From contig NZ_RZHE01000006.1 of NCBI RefSeq assembly GCF_003989825.1, positions 558,001 to 622,000 on the forward strand: a DNA stretch of 64,000 nucleotides. Direction: 5' to 3'. Made by a program: the position numbers and the translations under genes. This stretch comes from Vreelandella populi. Its GTDB lineage: Bacteria; Pseudomonadota; Gammaproteobacteria; Pseudomonadales; Halomonadaceae. Below, one piece after another: positions 26,279 through 33,792 of this stretch (the first letter of the stretch is position 1; each line of letters opens with the position of its first letter). The notes beneath the pieces were generated by a model, which searched no databases, was not told the origin of the DNA, and worked only from the letters and a program-made list of their open reading frames with translations.

Positions 26279-27277
26279 TTACAGATCGTTGAATTTTTCG
26301 ATCAGCGTATCGTAATGCTCAAGCCCCATGGGATGGCGCTCCATCTGGCGGCGCATGCGCTCCCACGTGGCATCGCGTGCGGCATCGGCGTAGCGCTGGC
26401 TCGCTTCACCCTCAAGGGTGATGACCTGCATGCCGTCGGCTTCCAGCTGAGCCTGCTGTTCCAGGGAACGCTCTTCCAGCTTCTCAGCGCTTTCGCGCTC
26501 GTGCTCAATCGCTACCTCCTGAAGAATCTGCTGGGTTTCTTCGCTCAGCTGGTTCCACTTGTTCAAATTAACGATCACGCCCATGTCGGTGGAGAAGAAC
26601 GCTGGGTCGACTCGATAGTTTAAAAAGCGGTCCCAGTTAAGGTCTTTAAGACCAATTTGGGTCCAGCCGGTGGCGTTGACGACACTGCGCTCAAGCGCGG
26701 CGTAGACATCAGTGGTGGGCAGGCTGATGGGCTGGGCTCCCAGGTAGTCCTGGAAGAAGGCGTCGTACACCGGGTTACTGCGCAGGCGCAAGCCAGAAAT
26801 ACTCAGGTTGCCCTCTGCATCCACAGTGGGTTCATCAATGGTATACAGGTTGTAGCTCACCCCACTGTCGAACCATCCCAGATAGTAGGTGCCCATCTTT
26901 TGCTGGTGGATTTCATTTAGCAGATCGATACCGCCATTTTCACGAGCATAGATGGCATTGGTATTGGAGGCGACCATGGCATCGCGCTCGGGCACGGTAC
27001 CCGCATAGAAGCTCGCCGCAGTGTAGGCCATATCCACCACACCATTGCGTACGGCATCAGGCTGCTCAGATAGGCCAATGACTTCAGGGCCACCGCGCAC
27101 GTTGATCTGTACGACGCCTTCGCCGCGCTCGTTGACCTTATCGACGAACTCTAAAAAGCTTTGGGTATAAATCAGGGAAGGAGGAAACGCATGCACGGCC
27201 GTGATCTGATCCATCGCCATTGCCTGGCTTGAGGCCATGGCCGCCAGCACGCTAAAGGTTATCGCTGTTTTTTTCAT
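26279..27277 (-). CDS. TRAP transporter substrate-binding protein (DctP family)
   Basis: 332 residues with an N-terminal signal peptide (KKTAITFSVLAAMASSQAMA), hence periplasmic. The fold's marks are visible: early TAVHAFPPS strand, a QPDAVRNGVVDMAYTAASFYAG motif, GLRLRSNPVYDAFFQDYLGAQPISLPTTDVYAALERSVVNAT (the substrate-carboxylate Arg and hinge region in TRAP SBPs), and a long C-terminal amphipathic helix. The Arg in GLRLRS suggests a carboxylate ligand, though the protein family also binds other acids and osmolytes. AGGAG precedes the ATG. The gap to leuD is 114 bases with no clear terminator, so read-through from leuCD is plausible. Confidence 0.88.
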   Translation of the reverse strand: MKKTAITFSVLAAMASSQAMAMDQITAVHAFPPSLIYTQSFLEFVDKVNERGEGVVQINVRGGPEVIGLSEQPDAVRNGVVDMAYTAASFYAGTVPERDAMVASNTNAIYARENGGIDLLNEIHQQKMGTYYLGWFDSGVSYNLYTIDEPTVDAEGNLSISGLRLRSNPVYDAFFQDYLGAQPISLPTTDVYAALERSVVNATGWTQIGLKDLNWDRFLNYRVDPAFFSTDMGVIVNLNKWNQLSEETQQILQEVAIEHERESAEKLEERSLEQQAQLEADGMQVITLEGEASQRYADAARDATWERMRRQMERHPMGLEHYDTLIEKFNDL

Positions 27278-27391
27278 GGTGTGTCTCCTGCACAAGGTGG
27301 TCTTTTATAGGGTCGTTATTGTTTCGGATCCGTTGCGGCAAGCGTGCTTACTGTTGTTATAAGTGGGCAAACATTGAGGGCAGCCTAAGCG

Positions 27392-28030
27392 CTACCCTTT
27401 GCTGATAATGTTCGTTTCAGGCGGCTGTGGCGATGCCCATGAAAACTTTCGTGCGTAGTCCTTGGCAAAACGGGTAATTGTTTCTTCATGCTGGCGGGTC
27501 ATATCAATATCGTCCCAGCCATTCAGAAGCTTGGTACGCCAAACGGGGCTGACGGTAAACGGGACATCCACTTCAGCAACACGAATACGCTGCTCTACCA
27601 GATCGACGTTAATCTCAGCGGGATGATCACCCAGCGCTGTGAGAAGCCGCTCGGCATCGTCTTCTTCCACGACGGCAGGCAACAAGCCGTTATTAACCGA
27701 ATTGGATGCAAAAATATCGCCAAAACTGGGGGCGATAACACAGCGAAAGCCGTAATCGACCAGCGCATAAACCGCAGCCTCCCTAGAGGAGCCCGCACCG
27801 AAGTTGCGCCGGCTTACCAGCACTTCGGCATCATTGGCACCAGCACGGTGCAGAATGAACTCAGGATCAGGCGCGCCCTGCTCATCGTGGCGCACGTCAT
27901 AAAGCAGAAACTGGCCGTAACCGACGCTGCGCGGCTCCTTCATGAATCGGGCGGGAATCAGCTGGTCGGTATCCACATTGGCTGCCGGTAGCGCGCAGCC
28001 CAGGGACTCTAATACGGTAAAAGGTTGCAT
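27392..28030 (-). CDS. LeuD-like 3-isopropylmalate/alkylmalate dehydratase small subunit
   Basis: 212 residues, LeuD length. Swivel domain of a LeuCD hydro-lyase, with ANVDTDQLIPARFM, the substrate-recognition region DPEFILHRAG, and NFGAGSSREAAVYALVDYGFRCVIAPSFGDIFASNSVNNGLLPA. The ATG overlaps the leuC-type stop (TGATG). The known family includes isopropylmalate, citraconate/maleate and 2,3-dimethylmaleate hydratases. There is no leuB or leuA next to it; a GntR regulator, TRAP transporter and a PEPM/ICL-type lyase surround it. I infer a catabolic paralogue rather than the leucine enzyme, but a genuine LeuD cannot be excluded. Confidence 0.8.
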   Translation of the reverse strand: MQPFTVLESLGCALPAANVDTDQLIPARFMKEPRSVGYGQFLLYDVRHDEQGAPDPEFILHRAGANDAEVLVSRRNFGAGSSREAAVYALVDYGFRCVIAPSFGDIFASNSVNNGLLPAVVEEDDAERLLTALGDHPAEINVDLVEQRIRVAEVDVPFTVSPVWRTKLLNGWDDIDMTRQHEETITRFAKDYARKFSWASPQPPETNIISKG

Positions 28031-29457
28031 CAGTAGACTCCTGTAGCGCTAGCCTGAGAGGACAGCGTGCGTATATCGGCCAGATGCCCGCTCACGGCGG
28101 CGGCCGCTACCATGGCGGGCGACATCAAATGGGTGCGCGCGCCAGGCCCCTGGCGGCCCTTGAAGTTACGGTTGGTGGTCGAGGCACAGCGCTCGCCGCT
28201 GGCCACCAGATCACCGTTCATGCCCACGCACATCGAACAGCCCGAGTGGCGCCACTCAAGACCTGCGTCGATAAAGATGCGATCCAAGCCTTCGGCCTCC
28301 GCCTGGGTTTTCACCAGCGTAGAGCCGGGCGATACCATGCCCGGCACACGGCTTTTTTGCCCTGCCAATACGCTGGCCGCCGCACGCAAATCTTCAATCC
28401 GTGCGTTGGTGCAAGAGCCGATAAACACCCGATCAATCTTGATATCCGTGAGCTTTTGCCCCGCTGACAGGCCCATGTACGCCATGCTGTCACGGGCCTG
28501 GCGTGCCTTGGCAGGATCGCTGATGTTCTCAGGGTCAGGTAGCGCTTGATCAATAGGCAGCGCCTCTTCAGGCGACACTCCCCAAGTCACCGTCGGGGCG
28601 ATTTCATCGGCGTGCAGCGTCACTTCAAGGTCGAAGCCGGCGCTGGGGTCGCTATAGAGCGTCTTCCAGTAGGCGCAGGCCTGTTCGAAAGCTTCCCCTT
28701 TCGGGCTCCAGGGCCGCTCGCGTAGATAGTCAAAGGTGGTTTGATCCGGAGCAATCATGCCGCAGCGCCCGCCCCCCTCAATAGAGAGATTGCACAGCGT
28801 AAGCCGCGCTTCCATGGAGAGCGCACGGATCGCCTCACCGGCGTACTCAATCGCGTAACCGCGGGCGCCGTCGGCACCCAGCCGGGCAATCCAGGTCAGG
28901 GCGATATCCTTGGCGGTAATTCCTGGCGCCAGCTGGCCGTCAATGGTGATCCGCATCACTTTGGGTTTGGTTTGCCAGAGGGTCTGCGTGGCAAGTACAT
29001 GGGCGACTTCTGAGGCGCCAATGCCGAACGCGATGCTGCCAAAAGCGCCATGGGTGGCGGTATGGCTGTCGCCACACACCATGACCAGGCCCGGCTGGGT
29101 CAGCCCCTGTTCTGGGCCCAGCACGTGAACAATGCCTTGGCGCGGGTCATCAAGGCCAAACAGTGTGACACCGTGGCGCTGGGTATTGTAGGAGAGCTGT
29201 TCGATCATGGAGCGCACTTTGGGGTCCGCCACACCGTCAAGATCACGCGCCAACGTAGGCACATAGTGGTCGGCAATACCGAAGGTCAGATCGGGCCGGG
29301 CGACGGGCAGCGCTCGCTCGCCCAACTTGTTGAATCCGTGAAAGGAGCCTTCGTGGACAAAGTGGCGATCAATCCATAAAAGGCTTTGCCCGCTCTCGCT
29401 GCGATGAATCTCGTGGGCACGCCAAACCTTATCAAACAGCGTTGTGGGTGTACTCAT
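28030..29457 (-). CDS. LeuC-like 3-isopropylmalate/alkylmalate dehydratase large subunit
   Basis: 475 residues. Catalytic [4Fe-4S] subunit: cluster Cys in IGSCTN and in SGCSMCVGMN, plus DSHTATHGAFGSIAFGIGASEV, and GERCASTTNRNFKGRQG. Full set of ligands, so an active hydro-lyase is expected. Compared with E. coli LeuC the N-terminal substrate region differs (VHEGSFHGFNKLGERALPVARPDLTFGIADHYVPT) while the cluster domain is close. First gene of leuC-leuD-dctPQM, with the 18-bp operator 160-180 bases upstream. The ATG at 29457 has only a weak ribosome site; an in-frame ATG is at 29481. Confidence 0.82.
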   Translation of the reverse strand: MSTPTTLFDKVWRAHEIHRSESGQSLLWIDRHFVHEGSFHGFNKLGERALPVARPDLTFGIADHYVPTLARDLDGVADPKVRSMIEQLSYNTQRHGVTLFGLDDPRQGIVHVLGPEQGLTQPGLVMVCGDSHTATHGAFGSIAFGIGASEVAHVLATQTLWQTKPKVMRITIDGQLAPGITAKDIALTWIARLGADGARGYAIEYAGEAIRALSMEARLTLCNLSIEGGGRCGMIAPDQTTFDYLRERPWSPKGEAFEQACAYWKTLYSDPSAGFDLEVTLHADEIAPTVTWGVSPEEALPIDQALPDPENISDPAKARQARDSMAYMGLSAGQKLTDIKIDRVFIGSCTNARIEDLRAAASVLAGQKSRVPGMVSPGSTLVKTQAEAEGLDRIFIDAGLEWRHSGCSMCVGMNGDLVASGERCASTTNRNFKGRQGPGARTHLMSPAMVAAAAVSGHLADIRTLSSQASATGVY

Positions 29458-29619
29458 TGTATGAACTCGTTGTATCGGCACGGTCTACGTTGGAATCTTT
29501 TTCAGGCAATTATTCTTAGCGTTTGATAAACCTTGATTATCGCGCTGCCTTACCCTCACCCAATACAACTAGCGCACTATCACAACACAGGTCAAATGTA
29601 TTTTTTGTATTTTTAAATC

Positions 29620-29637
29620 TGTATTAATTTTAATACA
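29620..29637. promoter_or_regulatory. GntR-type operator, copy 1 (upstream of leuC-like gene)
   Basis: TGTATTA-ATTT-TAATACA, perfect 7-bp arms. Because the centre is ATTT, the arms extend to TGTATTAA-TT-TTAATACA. It sits between the gntR stop (29664) and the leuC-like start. An additional half-site-like run (TGTATTTTTTGTATTTTT) lies just left of it, at 29597-29614. The same repeat is found upstream of gntR. Position and symmetry are visible; the regulator bound is inferred. Confidence 0.8.
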
Positions 29638-29663
29638 TTAAAAAAACGGCCTCGCATCTGTGC

Positions 29664-30467
29664 CTACCCCTCGCCCTGGGTAGGCATTCCTCCCACTTTA
29701 GGTTCCCAATAGCGCGAGTTGTCGTCACCGTTTCGCTCTAGGTCAATCTGGAAGCGGTAGCGATCCGGACGATACAGCGCATCCAGATGCTCCACGCCCC
29801 GGCCCTGTTCGTCGTATACCACCCGGGTCAATGAAATCAGCGGTGAGCCCACGGCGACATCCAACGCTTCAGCAATATCATGATTGGCCAAGGTAGCGGA
29901 AATGGATTGAGAGGCGTGGTCGACCTTTACGCCGCTGCGCTCCAACAGCACGAACAGGGGCGTATTGGCCAGATCCATTTCGTTATAGTGCAATGCCACC
30001 GACTCCGGAACGTGGGTCACCAGGTAGGAAAATGGTTTGTCATCCACCATGCGTACTCGCACCGATCGCTGCACTTTGCCGCCGTGGGCCATTCCCAGAC
30101 GCTCGCGGATCATTTCCGGTGGCAGCACATAGGCAAACTCAATTAACCGCACTTGAGATGCCTGGCTCATCTTGAGCATGTTGGGCAACAGGTTAGACAC
30201 GCTGGCGGTCATTACCGTGGCATCTAGCGGATGCTCCAGCACTACCGTACCTACCCCCGCCTTGCGCTCAACAAGCCCCGACGACTGCAGTGCTTCCATG
30301 GCGCGCCGGACCGTAACGCGTGATACGCCATGCTGCTCGGCCAGCTTGTTTTCGCCCGGCAGCTTATTGCCGGCCGGTAACCGGCCGCTGAGGATGGCAT
30401 CTTTCAGCAGCAGATAAATTCGGTGCGATTTTGTACCGCCCATCGCCGAAGGCTGCGCCTCACTCAT
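29664..30467 (-). CDS. GntR family transcriptional regulator (HutC/UTRA type)
   Basis: 267 residues. N-terminal winged helix with the GntR pattern IYLLLKDAILSGRLPAGNKLPGENKLAEQHGVSRVTVRRAMEALQSSGLVERKAGVGTVV (about 17-77), then a UTRA ligand-binding domain (about 95-250) ending GVEHLDALYRPDRYRFQIDL. UTRA domains bind small effectors, often the pathway substrate. AAGGAG precedes the ATG. Flanked by identical inverted repeats (29620-29637 and 30540-30557), one in front of leuC and one between gntR and the rightward operon, so it probably controls itself and both operons. Confidence 0.92.
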   Translation of the reverse strand: MSEAQPSAMGGTKSHRIYLLLKDAILSGRLPAGNKLPGENKLAEQHGVSRVTVRRAMEALQSSGLVERKAGVGTVVLEHPLDATVMTASVSNLLPNMLKMSQASQVRLIEFAYVLPPEMIRERLGMAHGGKVQRSVRVRMVDDKPFSYLVTHVPESVALHYNEMDLANTPLFVLLERSGVKVDHASQSISATLANHDIAEALDVAVGSPLISLTRVVYDEQGRGVEHLDALYRPDRYRFQIDLERNGDDNSRYWEPKVGGMPTQGEG

Positions 30468-30539
30468 TCATGCCGCTCCTTTTGCTGTTGTAAAAAAAAT
30501 ACGCCAAGCTTGACGCGGGGACAATAATAGACATAAAAA

Positions 30540-30557
30540 TGTATTACATATAATACA
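30540..30557. promoter_or_regulatory. GntR-type operator, copy 2 (gntR / catabolic operon divergent region)
   Basis: TGTATTA-CATA-TAATACA, the same arms and spacing as copy 1. It lies in the 213-base spacer between gntR and the NTF2-like gene and overlaps AT-rich promoter-like sequence on both strands (TATAAT at 30549-30554 rightward, TATTAT leftward). Confidence 0.82.
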
Positions 30558-30680
30558 TATGAAAAGACAATCAATAACACAGCAGCTGTCGTTCAACGTC
30601 ATTATTACAGAATCATCGCCCTGCCAGTAGCGCAGCCAGCGAGGCGTTAAACGAGCGGCCAACCGTATGGAAACCTCGCG

Positions 30681-31076
30681 ATGGCTAACACGGCAGCGGC
30701 GAACGTAACAAACAATGATGCGCAGCGCGTGCGCGCTTTTTTACAGGCGCTGGAAATGCGCAACCTGGCAGAGGCGGAAGCGTTTCTTGCGCCAGGCGCG
30801 GTCATGCAGTTTCCCGATGCGCCGCCCATGTACCGGTTAAGCGAATTGGTGGACTGGGCCAAAAACCGCTATCACCACGTCCAAAAGACCTTTCACGCCA
30901 TCGACCGCGTCATCAAGGAAAACCACACCCTCGTGTTTTGCCACGGCGAGCTGAGCGTGGAATGGCTGGATGGCAGCACGTTTACCGGCGTGCGTTTTAT
31001 CGACCGCTTTGAATTAACCGATGGCCTGATTACCCGTCAGGACGTTTGGAACGATCTGGCCCTTATCCGCCGCTAA
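30681..31076 (+). CDS. NTF2-like / SnoaL-fold protein
   Basis: 131 residues. Begins with a helix and a RAFLQALEMRNLAEAEAFLAPGAVMQFPDAPP segment, then VKTF-like HHVQKTFHAIDRVIKENHTLVFCHGELSVEWLDGSTFTGVRFIDRFELTDGLITRQDVWND, the cone-shaped alpha+beta barrel pattern of NTF2-like proteins. The pocket residues Asp, His and Arg suggest either an isomerase, hydratase or binding role; the reaction cannot be read. First gene of the rightward catabolic operon, directly after operator copy 2. A weak GGAAA lies upstream of the ATG. Confidence 0.75.
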   Translation: MANTAAANVTNNDAQRVRAFLQALEMRNLAEAEAFLAPGAVMQFPDAPPMYRLSELVDWAKNRYHHVQKTFHAIDRVIKENHTLVFCHGELSVEWLDGSTFTGVRFIDRFELTDGLITRQDVWNDLALIRR

Positions 31077-31146
31077 CGCCCTTATGCATCGCTGACGCTT
31101 CGGCTTAATCGCTAACGCTCCGATTCAATCGCTAACGCTTCACTGG
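31070..31146 (+). repeat. Short tandem repeat, 20-bp period
   Basis: Three imperfect 20-base units starting ATCGCTGACGCTTCGG, ATCGCTAACGCTCCGA and ATCGCTAACGCTTCAC at 31088, 31108 and 31128, preceded by a partial one at 31070 that includes the stop of the NTF2-like gene. They fill the 87-base gap before the lyase gene. Confidence 0.8.
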
Positions 31147-31163
31147 AAAATAACGAGACGTTT

Positions 31164-32057
31164 ATGACACGCCAACAACCCGCTACACACCAGCCAACGC
31201 AACTCAAACAACTGCTTCATGAAAAGCCCATTGTCGTGGCGCCTGGCGTGTTCGACGCCTTAGGTGCCTCGCTGGCCGAGCAGGCAGGCTTTGATACGGT
31301 GTACCTTTCGGGTGCCAGCCTGGCCTACACCCAGCTGGGCCGGCCCGATATCGGTCTTTTAAGCATCACTGAAATTTGCACCGCCATGGCGCATATTCGC
31401 GAGCGGACCAACCTCTCAGTGGTAGTGGATTGTGATACCGGCTTTGGCAATGCCATGAACGTGATGCGCAGCGTACGTATGCTGGAGCGCTCGGGCGCCA
31501 ACGCCATTCAGCTTGAAGACCAGACCTACCCCAAGCGCTGCGGCCACTTGAAGGGCAAGACCCTGGTACCCAAAGGCGAAATGGTCGGAAAATTGCATGC
31601 AGCACTCGATGCCCGGGAAAACGACAGCACGCTGATCATTGGGCGAACCGATGCCCTGGGCGTGGAAGGCACCGACAGCGCCATCGAGCGCGCCCAGGCC
31701 TATTATGAGGCCGGCGTGGATATGCTGTTTATCGAAGGTATCCGCACAGACGAGGATATCCAGAAAATCATGGCGCAGTTCAAGGGCAAAGTGCCGATCA
31801 TGGCCAACATGGTAGAGGGTGGCGACACGCCGCTGCAGAATGCTCAGGCGCTCGAGGCGCTCGGCTTTTCGCTGGTGATTTTCCCCGGCGCCCTGGTACG
31901 GGCCATTACCCATATGGCCAGCCGTTTTTTTGCCACGCTCAAGCAGGACGGCACCACCGATGCCTTCCGCGACCAGATGCTCGATTTCAAACAGCTCAAC
32001 GACTACCTGGGCACCCAGAAGATGCTGGAGCTTGGCGAGCAGTACGATAACCGCTGA
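31164..32057 (+). CDS. PEP mutase/isocitrate lyase superfamily lyase (dialkylmalate or methylisocitrate lyase-like)
   Basis: 297 residues, the length of short ICL-superfamily lyases. Key marks: VVDCDTGFGNA (Asp91 region, Mg site), catalytic KRCGH at 124-128 with Cys126, IIGRTDAL, and ANMVEGGDTP. These enzymes cleave the C-C bond of 2-alkylmalates or 2-methylisocitrate, releasing pyruvate or a keto acid. Known relatives are methylisocitrate lyase, 2,3-dimethylmalate lyase of Eubacterium barkeri and plant petal death protein. There is no prpC/prpD nearby, arguing against a methylcitrate cycle. Next to LeuCD-like hydro-lyase the likely order is hydration, then this cleavage. Substrate inferred. 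Confidence 0.83.
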   Translation: MTRQQPATHQPTQLKQLLHEKPIVVAPGVFDALGASLAEQAGFDTVYLSGASLAYTQLGRPDIGLLSITEICTAMAHIRERTNLSVVVDCDTGFGNAMNVMRSVRMLERSGANAIQLEDQTYPKRCGHLKGKTLVPKGEMVGKLHAALDARENDSTLIIGRTDALGVEGTDSAIERAQAYYEAGVDMLFIEGIRTDEDIQKIMAQFKGKVPIMANMVEGGDTPLQNAQALEALGFSLVIFPGALVRAITHMASRFFATLKQDGTTDAFRDQMLDFKQLNDYLGTQKMLELGEQYDNR

Positions 32058-32117
32058 GCCCTGCTCGCGGATGGCCCCCAGCCATACGCTTCAATAAATA
32101 AAAGTCAGGAGACGACG

Positions 32118-32783
32118 ATGCAGACCACCGATAAAACCGCCAAAGAGATCTTTTTCGATGTCATGGCCAACCCGCAGCGGGTGCCGTTCGGCTTTGGCAA
32201 AAAGGCCGTTTTGGTCAACGTGGACCCGCAAAAAGCCTATACCCGCACCGATCTTTACAAGACCGCGTATGAAACCGACCCCAAGCAGCTGGAGTACACC
32301 AACCAGCTGGCACGCGGCTTTCGGGACAAGGGCTGGCCGGTGGTCTGGACGCATGTCGCCTTTCTGGACTCGGCTGAGGACGCAGGTGTCTGGGGTACCC
32401 GCACCGATACGCCGGACTCGCTGCAAAACATCAAGTACGACTCTGAGCGCGCCGAATTCGACGAGCGCTGTGAGACCGACCGCAGCCGCGACGTGATCTA
32501 CACCAAGCGCATGCCGTCAGCGTTTTTTGAAACGCCGCTGCAGTCACTGCTGGTCTGGCATCAGGTCGACACCGTGATTATTACCGGCGGCTCCACGTCT
32601 GGCTGCATTCGCGCCACCGCCGTGGACAGCCTCTCGCGGGGGTATCGCACCATTGTTCCCATGGAGTGCGTATCGGATAAGCACGAAAGCTACCACTACG
32701 CCAACCTGACCGACCTGCACCTCAAGTATGCCGATGTGATGCCCGTGGCCGATGTACTGGCCTGGCTGGATGGCAACGCGTAA
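32118..32783 (+). CDS. Isochorismatase-fold cysteine hydrolase (N-carbamoylsarcosine amidase-like)
   Basis: 221 residues. Catalytic triad visible as Asp36 (VLVNVDPQKAY), Lys130 (YTKRMPSAFFET) and Cys163 (GGSTSGCIRATAVD). The segment lengths and THVAFLD region resemble N-carbamoylsarcosine amidase and maleamate amidase, which release ammonia (and CO2) from amide or carbamoyl groups. In the operon it would act on an amide product of ring opening. AGGAG precedes the ATG. Amide hydrolysis is supported by family; the substrate is not known. Confidence 0.84.
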   Translation: MQTTDKTAKEIFFDVMANPQRVPFGFGKKAVLVNVDPQKAYTRTDLYKTAYETDPKQLEYTNQLARGFRDKGWPVVWTHVAFLDSAEDAGVWGTRTDTPDSLQNIKYDSERAEFDERCETDRSRDVIYTKRMPSAFFETPLQSLLVWHQVDTVIITGGSTSGCIRATAVDSLSRGYRTIVPMECVSDKHESYHYANLTDLHLKYADVMPVADVLAWLDGNA

Positions 32784-32810
32784 CGCCTACAAGAGAGGGA
32801 GGAGCCGGTA

Positions 32811-33788
32811 ATGACAGAAAACTTAAAAGCGTGCTTAAAAGAGAGCTTAGACGTATATGACTACTGGGCCTACGACCAGCGCCCCAGGATCGAGTGGCCG
32901 GGAGGCGCCAAGGTAGCCTTTTGGGTCGCGCCCAATATCGAGTATTACGAACTCGACCCGCCCCAGAATCCCAGCCGCAAACCGTGGCCCCACCCGCACC
33001 CTGCGGTGCCGGGTTACAGCATTCGCGATTATGGCAACCGGGTGGGCCACCAGCGTCAGATGGCGCTGTTGGACAAGTACGGCATTCGCGGCTCCATATC
33101 GCTATCGACGGCGCTCTGCGAGCACCACCCGGAAATCATCCAGATGTGTAAAGAGCGCGACTGGGAGTTCTTCAGCCACGGCATCTACAACACCCGCTAC
33201 ACCTACGGATTAAGTGAAGCGCAAGAAAGAATGATGATCCGCGACAGCATGGAAACCATTCATCGTCATACGGGGCAGGCGTGCGCCGGATATCTCGCCC
33301 CCGCGCTTTCTCACTCCGAGCACACGCTGGACCTGTTTGCCGAGGTAGGCGAAGAGCTGTTTGGCGCCAAGGGCGGGCTTTATACCTGTGACCTGTTCCA
33401 TGACGACCAGCCCACGCCGGTCAGGGTGCGCTCCGGCAAGCGGTTCATCTCCATGCCCTATTCGCTGGAGATGAACGACACCATCGTGTATGCGGTAAAC
33501 AAGGTGGAGCCGCGCCAGTATTCGACCATGCTTAAACGCCACTTCGACCGCCTGTACCTGGAAGGTGCGGAGTCCGGCACGGTGATGTGCATTCCCACCC
33601 ACAACTACCAGGTCAGCTGCCCGCACCGCATCAAGGCCTTTGAAGAGGCCCTTGAGTACATTACCGGCCACCCGGATGTATGGGTCGCCACCGGGCGTGA
33701 GATTGCCGACTACTACATGACCCACTATTACGACGCTGCACTCGACAGCATGACAGCCCAGGCCGTCAGCGCAGGCAGGGAAGGATAA
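32811..33788 (+). CDS. Polysaccharide deacetylase-fold amidohydrolase 1 (PuuE/allantoinase-like)
   Basis: 325 residues. NodB fold but not a secreted deacetylase: no signal peptide. Typical PuuE-like motifs are present: SIRDYGNRVGHQRQMALLDKYGIRGS, WEFFSHGIYNT, TGQACAGYLAPALSHSEHTLDLFAEVG and CIPTHNYQVSCPHRIKAFEEALEYI. Relatives in this group open cyclic amides or imides (allantoinase PuuE, bacterial imidase) with a metal ion. The next gene encodes a second, diverged member; two copies in one operon suggest two ring-opening or formyl/acyl-amide steps or a heteromeric enzyme. A strong GGGAGG ribosome site precedes it. Confidence 0.82.
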   Translation: MTENLKACLKESLDVYDYWAYDQRPRIEWPGGAKVAFWVAPNIEYYELDPPQNPSRKPWPHPHPAVPGYSIRDYGNRVGHQRQMALLDKYGIRGSISLSTALCEHHPEIIQMCKERDWEFFSHGIYNTRYTYGLSEAQERMMIRDSMETIHRHTGQACAGYLAPALSHSEHTLDLFAEVGEELFGAKGGLYTCDLFHDDQPTPVRVRSGKRFISMPYSLEMNDTIVYAVNKVEPRQYSTMLKRHFDRLYLEGAESGTVMCIPTHNYQVSCPHRIKAFEEALEYITGHPDVWVATGREIADYYMTHYYDAALDSMTAQAVSAGREG

Positions 33789-33792
33789 CGCC

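Noticed and set aside
28030..29457. Naming the LeuC/LeuD pair leuC and leuD of leucine synthesis
   Set aside because: No leuA or leuB is linked and the context is catabolic; the sequence alone does not settle the substrate, so no gene symbol was given.
31164..32057. Methylisocitrate lyase prpB
   Set aside because: KRCGH fits, but there is no prpC, prpD or acnD nearby and the context points elsewhere.
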